A DNA stretch of 64,000 nt from Ferdinandcohnia salidurans (GTDB taxonomy: Bacteria > Bacillota > Bacilli > Bacillales > Bacillaceae_L): NCBI RefSeq assembly GCF_042680725.1, contig NZ_JBHUEK010000010.1:186001-250000 (forward strand), written 5' to 3'. The notes under the pieces were generated by a model. The model was not told the origin of the DNA, did not search any database, and worked only from the letters and a program-made list of their open reading frames with translations. Of the stretch, positions 27,595-35,520 are shown in pieces. The number at the start of each line of letters is the position of its first letter. Within the stretch, counting starts at the first letter, position 1. Both the position numbers and the translations under genes were made by a program.

Positions 27595-28344
27595 ATGTTT
27601 TTATCTGTTAAGGGTTTGGCAAAATCTTTTGGTGCAAATGAAGTATTAAAAAATATTGATCTCGAGATTAAAAAAGGGGAGGTTGTCTCCATTATTGGCC
27701 CATCCGGATCAGGAAAAACAACGATGCTCCGTTGCTTTAATGCTCTTGAACAACCGGATAAAGGACTTTTTCAGTTTGAAGATGGATTATCCATAAATTT
27801 TGGAGAAAAATTGAGTAAACAGAACGTCATTCGTTTAAGTCGAAAATCGGGAATGGTGTTTCAATCCTATAACCTTTTTCCACATAAAACAGCCCTTCAA
27901 AATGTAATGGAAGGGCCACTAATTGTTCAAAAAAGAAATAAGGCGGAAGCAAGACGTGAGGCAGTGGATTTACTAGAAAAGGTCGGATTAAAGGAGAAAA
28001 TGGATTTATATCCTGACCAATTATCTGGCGGACAGCAACAGCGGGTAGGGATCGCAAGGGCATTAGCACTGAAGCCGGAATTGCTCTTATTCGATGAACC
28101 AACCTCCGCATTAGATCCTGAACTAATCGGAGAAGTGTTAAAGGTGATGAAGGATTTAGCTCACGAAAATTGGACCATGATTATTGTCACCCATGAAATC
28201 CAATTTGCTGGTGAAATCTCAGATAAGGTCCTGTTTATGGATGGAGGGTATGTCGTCGAACAAGGCAAACCAGATGCGGTATTAAAAAATCCAAAAGAAG
28301 AACGGACGAAACAGTTCTTACAACGAATCCTAAATCCTACATAA
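27595..28344 (+). CDS. tcyC: Cystine-type ABC transporter ATP-binding protein
   Basis: 249 residues. Walker A GPSGSGKTT, Q-loop FQSYNLFPH, signature LSGGQQQRVGIARAL, Walker B LLLFDEPTSALDPE, H-loop VTHE. It is the third gene of the tcyABC operon, 12 bases after the permease gene. Confidence 0.9.
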   Translation: MFLSVKGLAKSFGANEVLKNIDLEIKKGEVVSIIGPSGSGKTTMLRCFNALEQPDKGLFQFEDGLSINFGEKLSKQNVIRLSRKSGMVFQSYNLFPHKTALQNVMEGPLIVQKRNKAEARREAVDLLEKVGLKEKMDLYPDQLSGGQQQRVGIARALALKPELLLFDEPTSALDPELIGEVLKVMKDLAHENWTMIIVTHEIQFAGEISDKVLFMDGGYVVEQGKPDAVLKNPKEERTKQFLQRILNPT

Positions 28345-28423
28345 ATAATGTGTGAATAATGTTTAACCGATATTGGGAAAATAATATCATAATGCTTTCT
28401 TAACTACATAGGTGGTGTTAAGT

Positions 28424-29020
28424 ATGGGCTTTTTAGACAAATTATTTGGCAAAAATACAGCAACGGAGGAACCAAAAATGACTGAAGAAAAATTAAACAT
28501 TGGGATTATTTTAAGTAGTACACGAGAAGGTCGAGTTAGCCCGCAGGTTGGAGAATGGGTTAAGGGTTATGGTGACAAAAAGGGGAATGCAAATTACGAA
28601 ATCGTAGATATTAAAGAGTATGATTTACCGTTCTTAGGAACAGCTGATGCACCTGGAATTGCAAAATGGAATGAGAAACTAGCAAGTCTTGATGGATTTA
28701 TCTTTGTTGTGGCAGAATACAATCACAGTATCACTGGAGCATTAAAAAATGCGTTGGATTTAGCTCGTGAAGCATGGTACAACAAATCAGCTGGAATCGT
28801 TAGCTATGGTTCAACTGGTGGTGCTCGTGCGGCCGAACATCTACGTGGAATCTGTGGTGAGTTGAACATTGCGGATGTACGTACCCATCCAACATTATCA
28901 CTATTTCTAGATTTTGAAAATGGTACTGATTTTAAACCACAAAATATTCATGACGATAATATGAACATGCTGTTAGACCAGGTTGTTACTTGGGGTAAGG
29001 CATTGAAGACAGTTCGATAA
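28424..29020 (+). CDS. NADPH-dependent FMN reductase family protein
   Basis: About 198 residues from the ATG at 28424 (RBS TAGGTGG). The flavodoxin-like fold is shown by NIGIILSSTREGRVSPQVG and the FMN-binding FVVAEYNHSITGALKNALD and SYGSTGGARAAEHLR. The family is usually about 180 residues. Here an N-terminal extension MGFLDKLFGKN precedes it, and a second in-frame ATG at 28478 has its own RBS (CGGAGGA) and would give the normal 180-residue form. It probably reduces FMN, quinones or azo dyes with NADPH. Confidence 0.85.
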   Translation: MGFLDKLFGKNTATEEPKMTEEKLNIGIILSSTREGRVSPQVGEWVKGYGDKKGNANYEIVDIKEYDLPFLGTADAPGIAKWNEKLASLDGFIFVVAEYNHSITGALKNALDLAREAWYNKSAGIVSYGSTGGARAAEHLRGICGELNIADVRTHPTLSLFLDFENGTDFKPQNIHDDNMNMLLDQVVTWGKALKTVR

Positions 29021-29023
29021 AAA

Positions 29024-29063
29024 AATGAAAAAACAACATCCACTGTGATGTTGTTTTTTCATT
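29024..29063. terminator. Bidirectional terminator between convergent genes
   Basis: Perfect 17-bp arms (AATGAAAAAACAACATC and its complement) around CACTGT, with A and T runs on both sides. It serves the FMN reductase and lutP genes. Confidence 0.9.
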
Positions 29064-29091
29064 ACAATATGATTAACATACTTCTTTATTA

Positions 29092-30783
29092 TTAAGGTAT
29101 CATCCAAGCTAGTACATTATTTTGTAGGAACGTGATAATACAGATCAGTAATAATAAGAAAAGACTATGCTTAATGGTAAAACGGAACAAATCTGATTCT
29201 TTCCCAGCTAGTCCAACTGCTGCACAAGCAACGGCAATTGATTGTGGTGAAATCATTTTACCGGTTACCCCACCAGACGAGTTAGCGGCAAGTGCTAGTA
29301 CCGGGTCCATACCGATTGATGTTGATGTAACCTGTTGCAGTTTGGCAAAAAGCAGGTTTGCAGATGTGTCTGAACCAGTGATGAATACGCCGAGCCAACC
29401 AAGGACAGGAGCGAAGAAAGCAAAGAGCTCCCCTGTTTTTGCCAAGACCATCCCAAGAGTTGTGCTCATTCCAGAGGCATTTGTTACATAAGCATATCCT
29501 ACAACAGCAGCTATTGTTATAATTGGGTATTTTAATTCATTTATTGTCTCGCCGAGTGTTACTGCCCAGTCGCGCCAAGAGATTTGCACAATAAACTTCG
29601 TAACAATAGCTGCTAAAAGAATAGCCGTCCCAGCTGCTCCTATAATTTCAAGCTTGTATACTGCAGCGATTGGTTCTCCAGAGGCATCAATGATTTTGTT
29701 GTGCAGCCAAGGTACTTCCGGTTTAAAGGTGAGAGCATAACCAAGTGAGTTTATAGTTTTTAAAACGATATTAGCTCCTTCATAATTCCCAGTTAAAGCA
29801 AGTTTAACAGTCGGAACTCCCCAAACAGTTATAAACCCCGTTAAAATTAAAAATGGTGACCATGCTTTGAAAATTTGACCACTAGAGTATGTGTGACGTT
29901 CCGGTTTCGACTTATTTGCTGTCACTGTTGCTGCCATTTCCTGTTCTGCAGAAAAACGATAAATGTTTTTTGGCTTCCAAAATTTCATAAAAATAGCCAA
30001 AGCAAATAAAGATACCAAAGCGGAAAGAATATCTGGTAATTCAGGGCCTAAAAAGTTAGAAGATAAATATTGTGTTATGGCAAAAGATAAACCTGAAACT
30101 AGAATTGCAGGCATAACTTCAAATGCTTTTTTAAAGCCTGTCATTATGACAACTAGATAAAAAGGAATAAAAACGGATAGGAACGGTAACTGACGGCCTA
30201 CCATTTTTGAAATTTCAGTAGCAGGTATACCTGTGGGGCCTTCCATTGCAATAATTGGAATCCCGATTGCACCGAAAGCAACTGGAGCTGTATTAGCAAT
30301 TAAACAAAGACCAGCTGCATATAAAGGACTAAATCCTAGACCAACTAATAATGCAGCCGAAATTGCAACGGGTGCACCAAAACCAGCGGCCCCCTCAAGA
30401 AATGCTCCAAAAGAAAAGGCAACGAGTAAAGCCTGTATACGTCTATCCTCTGTGATTGATAAGACAGAACTACGAATAATATTAAATTGTCCTGTTTTAA
30501 CTGTCAGCTTATAAAGAAAGACAGATGTAATGATGATCCAGCCAATTGGTAATACACCATACACAGCTCCTTGTGTTGCGGACATAACAGCTGTAACAGC
30601 AGGCATCTTAAATGCGAATACAGCTAGGACTAATGCGATAATCAAAGTGGTTAATCCGGCTATATAGCCCTTCATTCTTTTAATGGCCAAAGCCCAGAAA
30701 AAATAAAGAATTGGAATAAGGGCAACGATTGCCGTTGAAGCAAGGTTGTCACCAACAACCGTAAAGTTTTGTGTGAATGTCAA
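29092..30783 (-). CDS. lutP: L-lactate permease
   Basis: 563 residues, the same length I recall for B. subtilis LutP, with 12 or more hydrophobic helices. Conserved blocks of the LctP/GlcA family are visible: FSFGAFLEGAAGFGAPVAISAALLVG, APVAFGAIGIPI, and near the C-terminus ITGSDTSANLLFAKLQ and NSSGGVTGKMISPQSIAVA. RBS CAGGAGGAAGAG. It imports lactate with protons. It is divergent from lutR, and a LutR-type palindrome and a near-consensus cre box lie in front of it. Confidence 0.95.
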   Translation of the reverse strand: MTFTQNFTVVGDNLASTAIVALIPILYFFWALAIKRMKGYIAGLTTLIIALVLAVFAFKMPAVTAVMSATQGAVYGVLPIGWIIITSVFLYKLTVKTGQFNIIRSSVLSITEDRRIQALLVAFSFGAFLEGAAGFGAPVAISAALLVGLGFSPLYAAGLCLIANTAPVAFGAIGIPIIAMEGPTGIPATEISKMVGRQLPFLSVFIPFYLVVIMTGFKKAFEVMPAILVSGLSFAITQYLSSNFLGPELPDILSALVSLFALAIFMKFWKPKNIYRFSAEQEMAATVTANKSKPERHTYSSGQIFKAWSPFLILTGFITVWGVPTVKLALTGNYEGANIVLKTINSLGYALTFKPEVPWLHNKIIDASGEPIAAVYKLEIIGAAGTAILLAAIVTKFIVQISWRDWAVTLGETINELKYPIITIAAVVGYAYVTNASGMSTTLGMVLAKTGELFAFFAPVLGWLGVFITGSDTSANLLFAKLQQVTSTSIGMDPVLALAANSSGGVTGKMISPQSIAVACAAVGLAGKESDLFRFTIKHSLFLLLLICIITFLQNNVLAWMIP

Positions 30784-30817
30784 AGTCTCTTCCTCCTGTT
30801 GTTTTAATTACCCCATA

Positions 30818-30833
30818 AAGTAATCGTTTTCAA
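30818..30833 (-). promoter_or_regulatory. Near-consensus cre box in front of lutP
   Basis: On the minus strand TTGAAAACGATTACTT fits the cre consensus at 15 of 16 positions (T in place of the final conserved A). Catabolite repression of lactate uptake by CcpA would be expected. Confidence 0.45.
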
Positions 30834-30857
30834 GTTCTGGTGAATTTAATAGATAAG

Positions 30858-30870
30858 GTCATCAGATGAC
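30858..30870. promoter_or_regulatory. LutR operator between lutP and lutR
   Basis: GTCATCAGATGAC is a 13-bp palindrome identical to the core of the one before lutA; the two sites share ATAAGGTCATCAGATGAC. It fits the TCATC-N-GATGA motif that I remember for B. subtilis LutR. Confidence 0.8.
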
Positions 30871-31011
30871 TATATGATATGATTATATTTTTCGGTTCCA
30901 AAAAAATCAATAAATTTTTAAATATTTTTGTTTTGGGGTAAAAATATAAGTATATAAATTATTGATGTATACTAATGATATTAGTGCAAATATTCAATGA
31001 GGTGGAATAGG

Positions 31012-31731
31012 TTGGAATATAAACAAATCAAACCGAAAAAAATATATGAAGAAGTGGAAGAAGCCTTACATGCAATGATTTTAACAGGACAATTAAAGCC
31101 AGGTGATAGGATAGAATCGGTTCAGCAGTTAGCCGAAAATTTTCAAGTTGGTAGATCGGCAATAAGAGAAGCATTGTCCGCATTAAAGGCAAAGGGATTA
31201 GTTGATATAAAACAAGGAGAAGGGACTTTCGTTAAGGAGTTTGAAGCAAGCAAAATTATTTTTCCTCTATCATCTGCCATCCTTATGAATAAAAAGGATG
31301 TCGTTCACCTTCTAGAAGTCAGGAAAATTATTGAAACTGGCGCAGCTATATCTGCTGCAAAAAATCGAAATGAAGAAGATCTAAAAGCCATGGCTGAAGC
31401 TCTCGAGGAAATGAAGGGGATACACGGTGATGGAGAATTGGGTGAGAAAGCAGACTTCAGGTTCCACCTAGCGTTATCTTCAGCATCTCATAATCCCTTA
31501 TTATCAACTTTACTAGAACAAATTTCAGGGCTCATGATTGAAACGATGAAAGAAACAAGACGAATTTGGTTGTTCTCCAAACAAACAACGATTGAAAAAT
31601 TATACCGAGAGCATGTTAAAATTTATCAAGCAATTGAAGAAAGAAACGAGGAAAAATCGCGGTTAGCCATGCTTTTGCACCTTGAAAATGTGGAAAATAT
31701 CCTAAGTAAATATTTTCTAGAGACGGATTAA
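31012..31731 (+). CDS. lutR: GntR family (FadR subfamily) regulator of lactate utilisation
   Basis: About 239 residues from a TTG at 31012 with RBS GAGGTGG; the ATG at 30997 overlaps that RBS. The winged HTH reads SVQQLAENFQVGRSAIREAL followed by KGLVDIKQGEGTF. The helical FCD effector domain begins about residue 90 (VVHLLEVRKIIETGAA) and contains metal-ligand histidines (ADFRFHLALSSASH). Located between lutP and lutABC with two identical palindromes nearby, it is the lactate-responsive repressor. Confidence 0.92.
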   Translation: MEYKQIKPKKIYEEVEEALHAMILTGQLKPGDRIESVQQLAENFQVGRSAIREALSALKAKGLVDIKQGEGTFVKEFEASKIIFPLSSAILMNKKDVVHLLEVRKIIETGAAISAAKNRNEEDLKAMAEALEEMKGIHGDGELGEKADFRFHLALSSASHNPLLSTLLEQISGLMIETMKETRRIWLFSKQTTIEKLYREHVKIYQAIEERNEEKSRLAMLLHLENVENILSKYFLETD

Positions 31732-31745
31732 GAGCAGTTATAAAA

Positions 31746-31772
31746 AGAGGAAATGATGTCATCATTTCCTCT
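31746..31772 (+). other. Stem-loop after lutR
   Basis: AGAGGAAATGATG and CATCATTTCCTCT form perfect 13-bp arms. The following sequence is not a clear T run, so it is a weak terminator at best. The remaining bases up to the lutA operator show nothing recognisable. Confidence 0.5.
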
Positions 31773-31928
31773 AAATATCGTTTTAAGTGATTATTGGGAT
31801 TAAGTTGCAGCAAGAAGTGCAATCAACATAACTTAACATTGTTGAGGAAAACATATGGGATTTTTTAAAGAATCTCAAAAATAAACTTTCATAATATAAA
31901 AAAAAGTAGTAACATAGTCTTGTGATAA

Positions 31929-31943
31929 GGTCATCAGATGACC
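31929..31943. promoter_or_regulatory. LutR operator in front of lutABC
   Basis: GGTCATCAGATGACC, a perfect 15-bp palindrome 36 bases upstream of the lutA start and sharing 18 identical bases with the lutP-lutR site. Confidence 0.82.
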
Positions 31944-31978
31944 TGTTCACATGTTTTGCTAAAGGGGGAAATACAAAA

Positions 31979-32698
31979 ATGAAAGTCACCTTATTTGCCA
32001 CCTGCCTTGTTGACATGTTTCAAACAAATGTGGGGAAAGCGACGGTTGAATTACTAGAACATCTCGGCTGTGAAGTGGTGTTTCCGGAAAGTCAGGTTTG
32101 CTGCGGACAGCCTGCTTATAATAGTGGATATGTAGAAGAAACAAAAAAAGCAATGAAAAAAATGATAGAAACCTTTGAGACTTCGGAATACATTGTTTGT
32201 CCATCTGGTTCCTGTGCAAACATGTTTCACGAGTACAAAGATATTTTTAAAGGGGACCCCGTGTGGGAACCAAAAGCAATTGAATTAGCTAAAAAAACGT
32301 ATGAATTAACACAATTCATTGTCGAGGTTTTAGGAATTCATGATGTTGGTTCAACCTTCAAAGGAAAGGTAACCTATCATACATCCTGTCACATGACGAG
32401 ATTGCTAGGTGTAAAAGAACCGCCAATTAAATTATTAAAAAATATTAAAGGCGTGGAATATGTCGAGCTTCCAGGCAAGGAAAACTGCTGCGGTTTCGGT
32501 GGGACGTTCTCTGTAAAAATGGGGCAAATTTCGGAGCGAATGGTTGATGAGAAGGTAAAATGTGCTGAAACAACAGAAGCAGACTATCTCATTGGTGCTG
32601 ATGCGGGCTGCCTAATGAATATCGGAGGTAGAATCAACCGACTTGGGAAACCAATTGAAGTCTTGCATATTGCTGAAGTATTAAACTATCGAAACTAA
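31979..32698 (+). CDS. lutA: L-lactate oxidation protein LutA (CCG-domain subunit)
   Basis: 239 residues from the ATG at 31979 with RBS AAAGGGGGA. Two cysteine-rich CCG motifs, as in the GlpC/HdrB-like subunits: SQVCCGQPAYNSG (about 40) and KENCCGFGGTFSVKMG (about 165). LutABC form the iron-sulfur L-lactate dehydrogenase complex that converts lactate to pyruvate and allows growth on lactate. Confidence 0.95.
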   Translation: MKVTLFATCLVDMFQTNVGKATVELLEHLGCEVVFPESQVCCGQPAYNSGYVEETKKAMKKMIETFETSEYIVCPSGSCANMFHEYKDIFKGDPVWEPKAIELAKKTYELTQFIVEVLGIHDVGSTFKGKVTYHTSCHMTRLLGVKEPPIKLLKNIKGVEYVELPGKENCCGFGGTFSVKMGQISERMVDEKVKCAETTEADYLIGADAGCLMNIGGRINRLGKPIEVLHIAEVLNYRN

Positions 32699-32712
32699 GG
32701 AGGGGAGAAAAA

Positions 32713-34140
32713 GTGGCATTAAAAACAAGTAACGAAAAATTTAAAACTCGAGTGGAAACGGAAGTTCAAAATACCTTTATGAGGGGAGCAGTTTCTAAAG
32801 CTCAGGAAACAATTCAAGGCAGAAAGCAAGCGGTTACAGATGAATTAGGTAACTGGGAGGAATGGCGCAATCACGGGGAAGAAATTCGCCAGCATGTCCT
32901 TGAAAACTTAGATTATTACCTTTATCAATTAAGCGAGCAGGTCTCAAATCGGGGTGGACATGTTTTCTTTGCGCAAACGGCAGAGGAAGCAAGTACCTAC
33001 ATCAGTGAACTTGCAAAAAAGAAAGAAGCTAAAAGTATTGTCAAAGCGAAATCGATGGTAACAGAGGAAATCAGTCTAAATCAAAAACTAGAGGAAGCGG
33101 GTTGCCGTGTCATAGAAACCGACCTTGGCGAATACATCCTACAGATGGATGATCATGAACCACCATCCCATATCGTTGTTCCAGCCTTGCATAAAAATAA
33201 AGAGCAAATTCGAGACGTATTTGCGAATAAAATGGATTACAAGAATTCGGAAAAGCCCGAAGAACTCGCTTTATTTGCGAGAGAATCATTACGCCAAGAT
33301 TTTTTACAAGCAGATATGGGGATCACCGGTTGCAACTTTGCGGTTGCGGAAACAGGCTCAATCACACTTGTCACAAATGAAGGAAATGCCGACCTTGTAG
33401 CTGCTCTTCCAAAAACACAGGTTGTCGTAATGGGAATGGAACGCCTTGTTCCAACCTTTGAAGAAATGGAAGTACTTGTTGGAATGCTAACTAGAAGTGC
33501 GGTCGGTCAAAAATTAACAAGCTATATTACGACATTAACAGGTCCACGAGAAGAAGGGGATGTTGATGGACCAGAAGACTTTCATCTTGTGATTGTCGAT
33601 AATGGACGTTCAAATATTCTTGGTACAGAGTTTCAATCTGTATTACAGTGTATCCGCTGTGCGGCGTGTATTAATGTTTGTCCGGTTTATCGCCATGTTG
33701 GTGGCCATTCTTATGGATCGATTTATCCAGGTCCGATTGGTGTCGTGTTAACACCATTGCTCGGAGGCTATGACGATCACAAAGAATTACCGTATGCATC
33801 AACCCTTTGTGGCGCATGCACCGATGCGTGCCCGGTGAAAATCCCACTTCATCAATTGATTCATAAACATCGTGAGGTCATTGTGGAGAGGGAAGGGCGT
33901 GCACCAGTCTCTGAAAAACTATTAATGAAGGCATTTGGTTTTGGAGCATCATCACCATCTCTTTACCAAATGGGGTCAAAACTCGCGCCAACCTTAACAA
34001 AGCCAATAACTAATGGTGACAAAATTACAAAGGGAATCGGCATGTTAAAAGAATGGACCGATGTTCGGGACTTCCCGGCTCCAAATAAAGAGAGATTTAG
34101 AGATTGGTTTAAGAACCGTGAAAAAGGGGGCGAGGAGTAA
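32713..34140 (+). CDS. lutB: L-lactate oxidation iron-sulfur protein LutB
   Basis: 475 residues from a GTG with RBS AAGGAGGGGAG. An N-terminal LUD domain (FAVAETGSITLVTNEGNADL) is followed by two 4Fe-4S clusters: CIRCAACINVCPVYRHVGG (about 315) and CGACTDACPVKIP (about 370). Second gene of the lut operon, 14 bases after lutA. Confidence 0.95.
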   Translation: MALKTSNEKFKTRVETEVQNTFMRGAVSKAQETIQGRKQAVTDELGNWEEWRNHGEEIRQHVLENLDYYLYQLSEQVSNRGGHVFFAQTAEEASTYISELAKKKEAKSIVKAKSMVTEEISLNQKLEEAGCRVIETDLGEYILQMDDHEPPSHIVVPALHKNKEQIRDVFANKMDYKNSEKPEELALFARESLRQDFLQADMGITGCNFAVAETGSITLVTNEGNADLVAALPKTQVVVMGMERLVPTFEEMEVLVGMLTRSAVGQKLTSYITTLTGPREEGDVDGPEDFHLVIVDNGRSNILGTEFQSVLQCIRCAACINVCPVYRHVGGHSYGSIYPGPIGVVLTPLLGGYDDHKELPYASTLCGACTDACPVKIPLHQLIHKHREVIVEREGRAPVSEKLLMKAFGFGASSPSLYQMGSKLAPTLTKPITNGDKITKGIGMLKEWTDVRDFPAPNKERFRDWFKNREKGGEE

Positions 34141-34838
34141 TGAAAGGAACTGTCCATAACCGCGACGCCTTCCTCGACCTGATTGCCAAACAACTTGGTC
34201 GGGAACGAAAAACAACATTAACACCACTTGTGTGGAAACATAATCCACAGGAAGAAGTGTTAAAGGATGCAACTGTGGATGAGTTGATCGAGGTTTTAAA
34301 GCTTCAATGCACCAAAATCCATACGGAACTCATTATGACGTCAAAATCCAAGTTATCGGAAGCTCTAGAACAGAAAATTAAAGAATTTGGAAACGGACCA
34401 ATTATTACCTGGAAAGATGAGCGCTTTGAACAATTTGGGATTCAGACCTTATTGAAAGAAGAACAAGCTTTTGAATGGAATCCTGACTTGGGAAAAGAGA
34501 ACATTGCAAAAGCAGAACAAGCAAACATAGGAATTACGATAAGTGAAATCACATTAGCGGAATCAGGTACAGTTGTGTTATACAGTGGTCCGAATCGGGG
34601 AAGAACAATCAGTTTCCTGCCAACTAATTCGATTGTAATCCTTCCAAAAAGTACGCTTGTTCCAAGGATGACCCAAGCAGCAAAGATTATCCGAGAAAAG
34701 GTTAAAATGGGAGAACAAGTACCTTCAGCTATCAATTTCATCACTGGACCTAGTAATTCTGCAGATATTGAATTAAATCTTGTTGTTGGTGTTCATGGAC
34801 CAGTAAAGGCTACATATATACTGGTAGAGGATTTGTAA
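34140..34838 (+). CDS. lutC: L-lactate oxidation protein LutC
   Basis: 232 residues, a single LUD (DUF162) domain with ITLAESGTVVLYSG and the C-terminal ITGPSNSADIELNLVVGVHGP. Its ATG shares one base with the lutB stop (TAATG), so translation is coupled. Confidence 0.95.
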   Translation: MKGTVHNRDAFLDLIAKQLGRERKTTLTPLVWKHNPQEEVLKDATVDELIEVLKLQCTKIHTELIMTSKSKLSEALEQKIKEFGNGPIITWKDERFEQFGIQTLLKEEQAFEWNPDLGKENIAKAEQANIGITISEITLAESGTVVLYSGPNRGRTISFLPTNSIVILPKSTLVPRMTQAAKIIREKVKMGEQVPSAINFITGPSNSADIELNLVVGVHGPVKATYILVEDL

Positions 34839-34859
34839 GTAATAATTATTTATATTTGC

Positions 34860-34914
34860 AACCTGTAAGTTTTTAGAAACAAAGTTTATGTTTCTTAGCT
34901 TACAGGTTTTTTTC
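34860..34914 (+). terminator. Terminator of the lut operon
   Basis: AACCTGTAAG and CTTACAGGTT, with an inner AGAAAC/GTTTCT stem, are followed by seven T. Confidence 0.85.
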
Positions 34915-35301
34915 TATTTGATTTGTTATAAATTGTATTCCTGCACCCACACACTTATTAATTAAGATAGTGTATTATAATGATGTTTATCGAAGGCTTT
35001 TGGTTGACTTCCGGATTAAAATATCGGAAGGAAGTACGATTCTCCTTTTATCTGCAGATCCTTTCTAAAGCTTGCATGCCCCGAATTGATTGATTCTCCT
35101 AATTTATAAGAAGCAGTAAAACGAATGACGAGTATACATTAGTTGCCGCCAACTTGAAACAAATTGATTACTCTAACAAAGCAAATATTAATAGATTGAA
35201 AGCATTAAAACACCCACTTATAAAAAATGACTCAGGGGTTGAAGATGGGAGTATTAGGGAAGCATTTACACTAAAGGCCTTTTCTTACAGGTAAAAGCAC
35301 G

Positions 35302-35340
35302 CACAGCCTAACCTTTAAATGAGGTTGACTGTGTTTTTTT
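35302..35340 (+). terminator. Terminator-like hairpin
   Basis: CACAG...AACCT pairs with AGGTT...CTGTG around TTAAATG, then seven T. It sits just after the gene-like frame ending at 35294, which supports the idea of a former gene there. Confidence 0.6.
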
Positions 35341-35432
35341 AAAAAAAATATCATATAAGGAATTTGAAGCATAGTAGAGTTGAGTCCTCCCCTCAAAAAA
35401 CTATCCACAACCCCGAAAATCTTGATACAATA

Positions 35433-35504
35433 GGGACAGAGGGACAGGTCCCATGTCCCAAAATTATTACCTGAAGTGGGACAAGGGACCTGTCCCCGCG
35501 ACCC
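35433..35504. repeat. REP-like inverted repeat (GGGACAGGTCCC type)
   Basis: GGGACAGGTCCCATGTCCCA (35441-35460) and TGGGACAAGGGACCTGTCCC (35477-35496) are inverted copies matching at 19 of 20 positions around a 16-base loop. A partial extra GGGACAGA lies on the left and CCGCGACCC on the right. Repeats with this core are, from memory, dispersed in many Bacillaceae and Clostridia genomes. It ends about 16 bases before the lytS start. Confidence 0.75.
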
Positions 35505-35520
35505 AAAAAGGAGCATGTTT

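Larger units (their letters stand above)
34915..35520. other. Long intergenic region between lutC and lytS
   Basis: About 600 bases without a convincing gene. A plus-strand frame from 35103 to 35294 is open for 63 codons and its translation looks protein-like (for example YTLVAANLKQIDYSN). It has no ATG or GTG start and no RBS, so it may be a decayed gene. A terminator-like hairpin (35302-35340) and a GGGACAGGTCCC-type repeat hairpin (35433-35504) follow. Confidence 0.5.

Noticed and set aside
35476..35520. GTG start for lytS inside the repeat hairpin
   Set aside because: It would begin inside the GGGACAGGTCCC-type repeat and has no RBS; the ATG at 35521 has AAAAGGAG at normal spacing.
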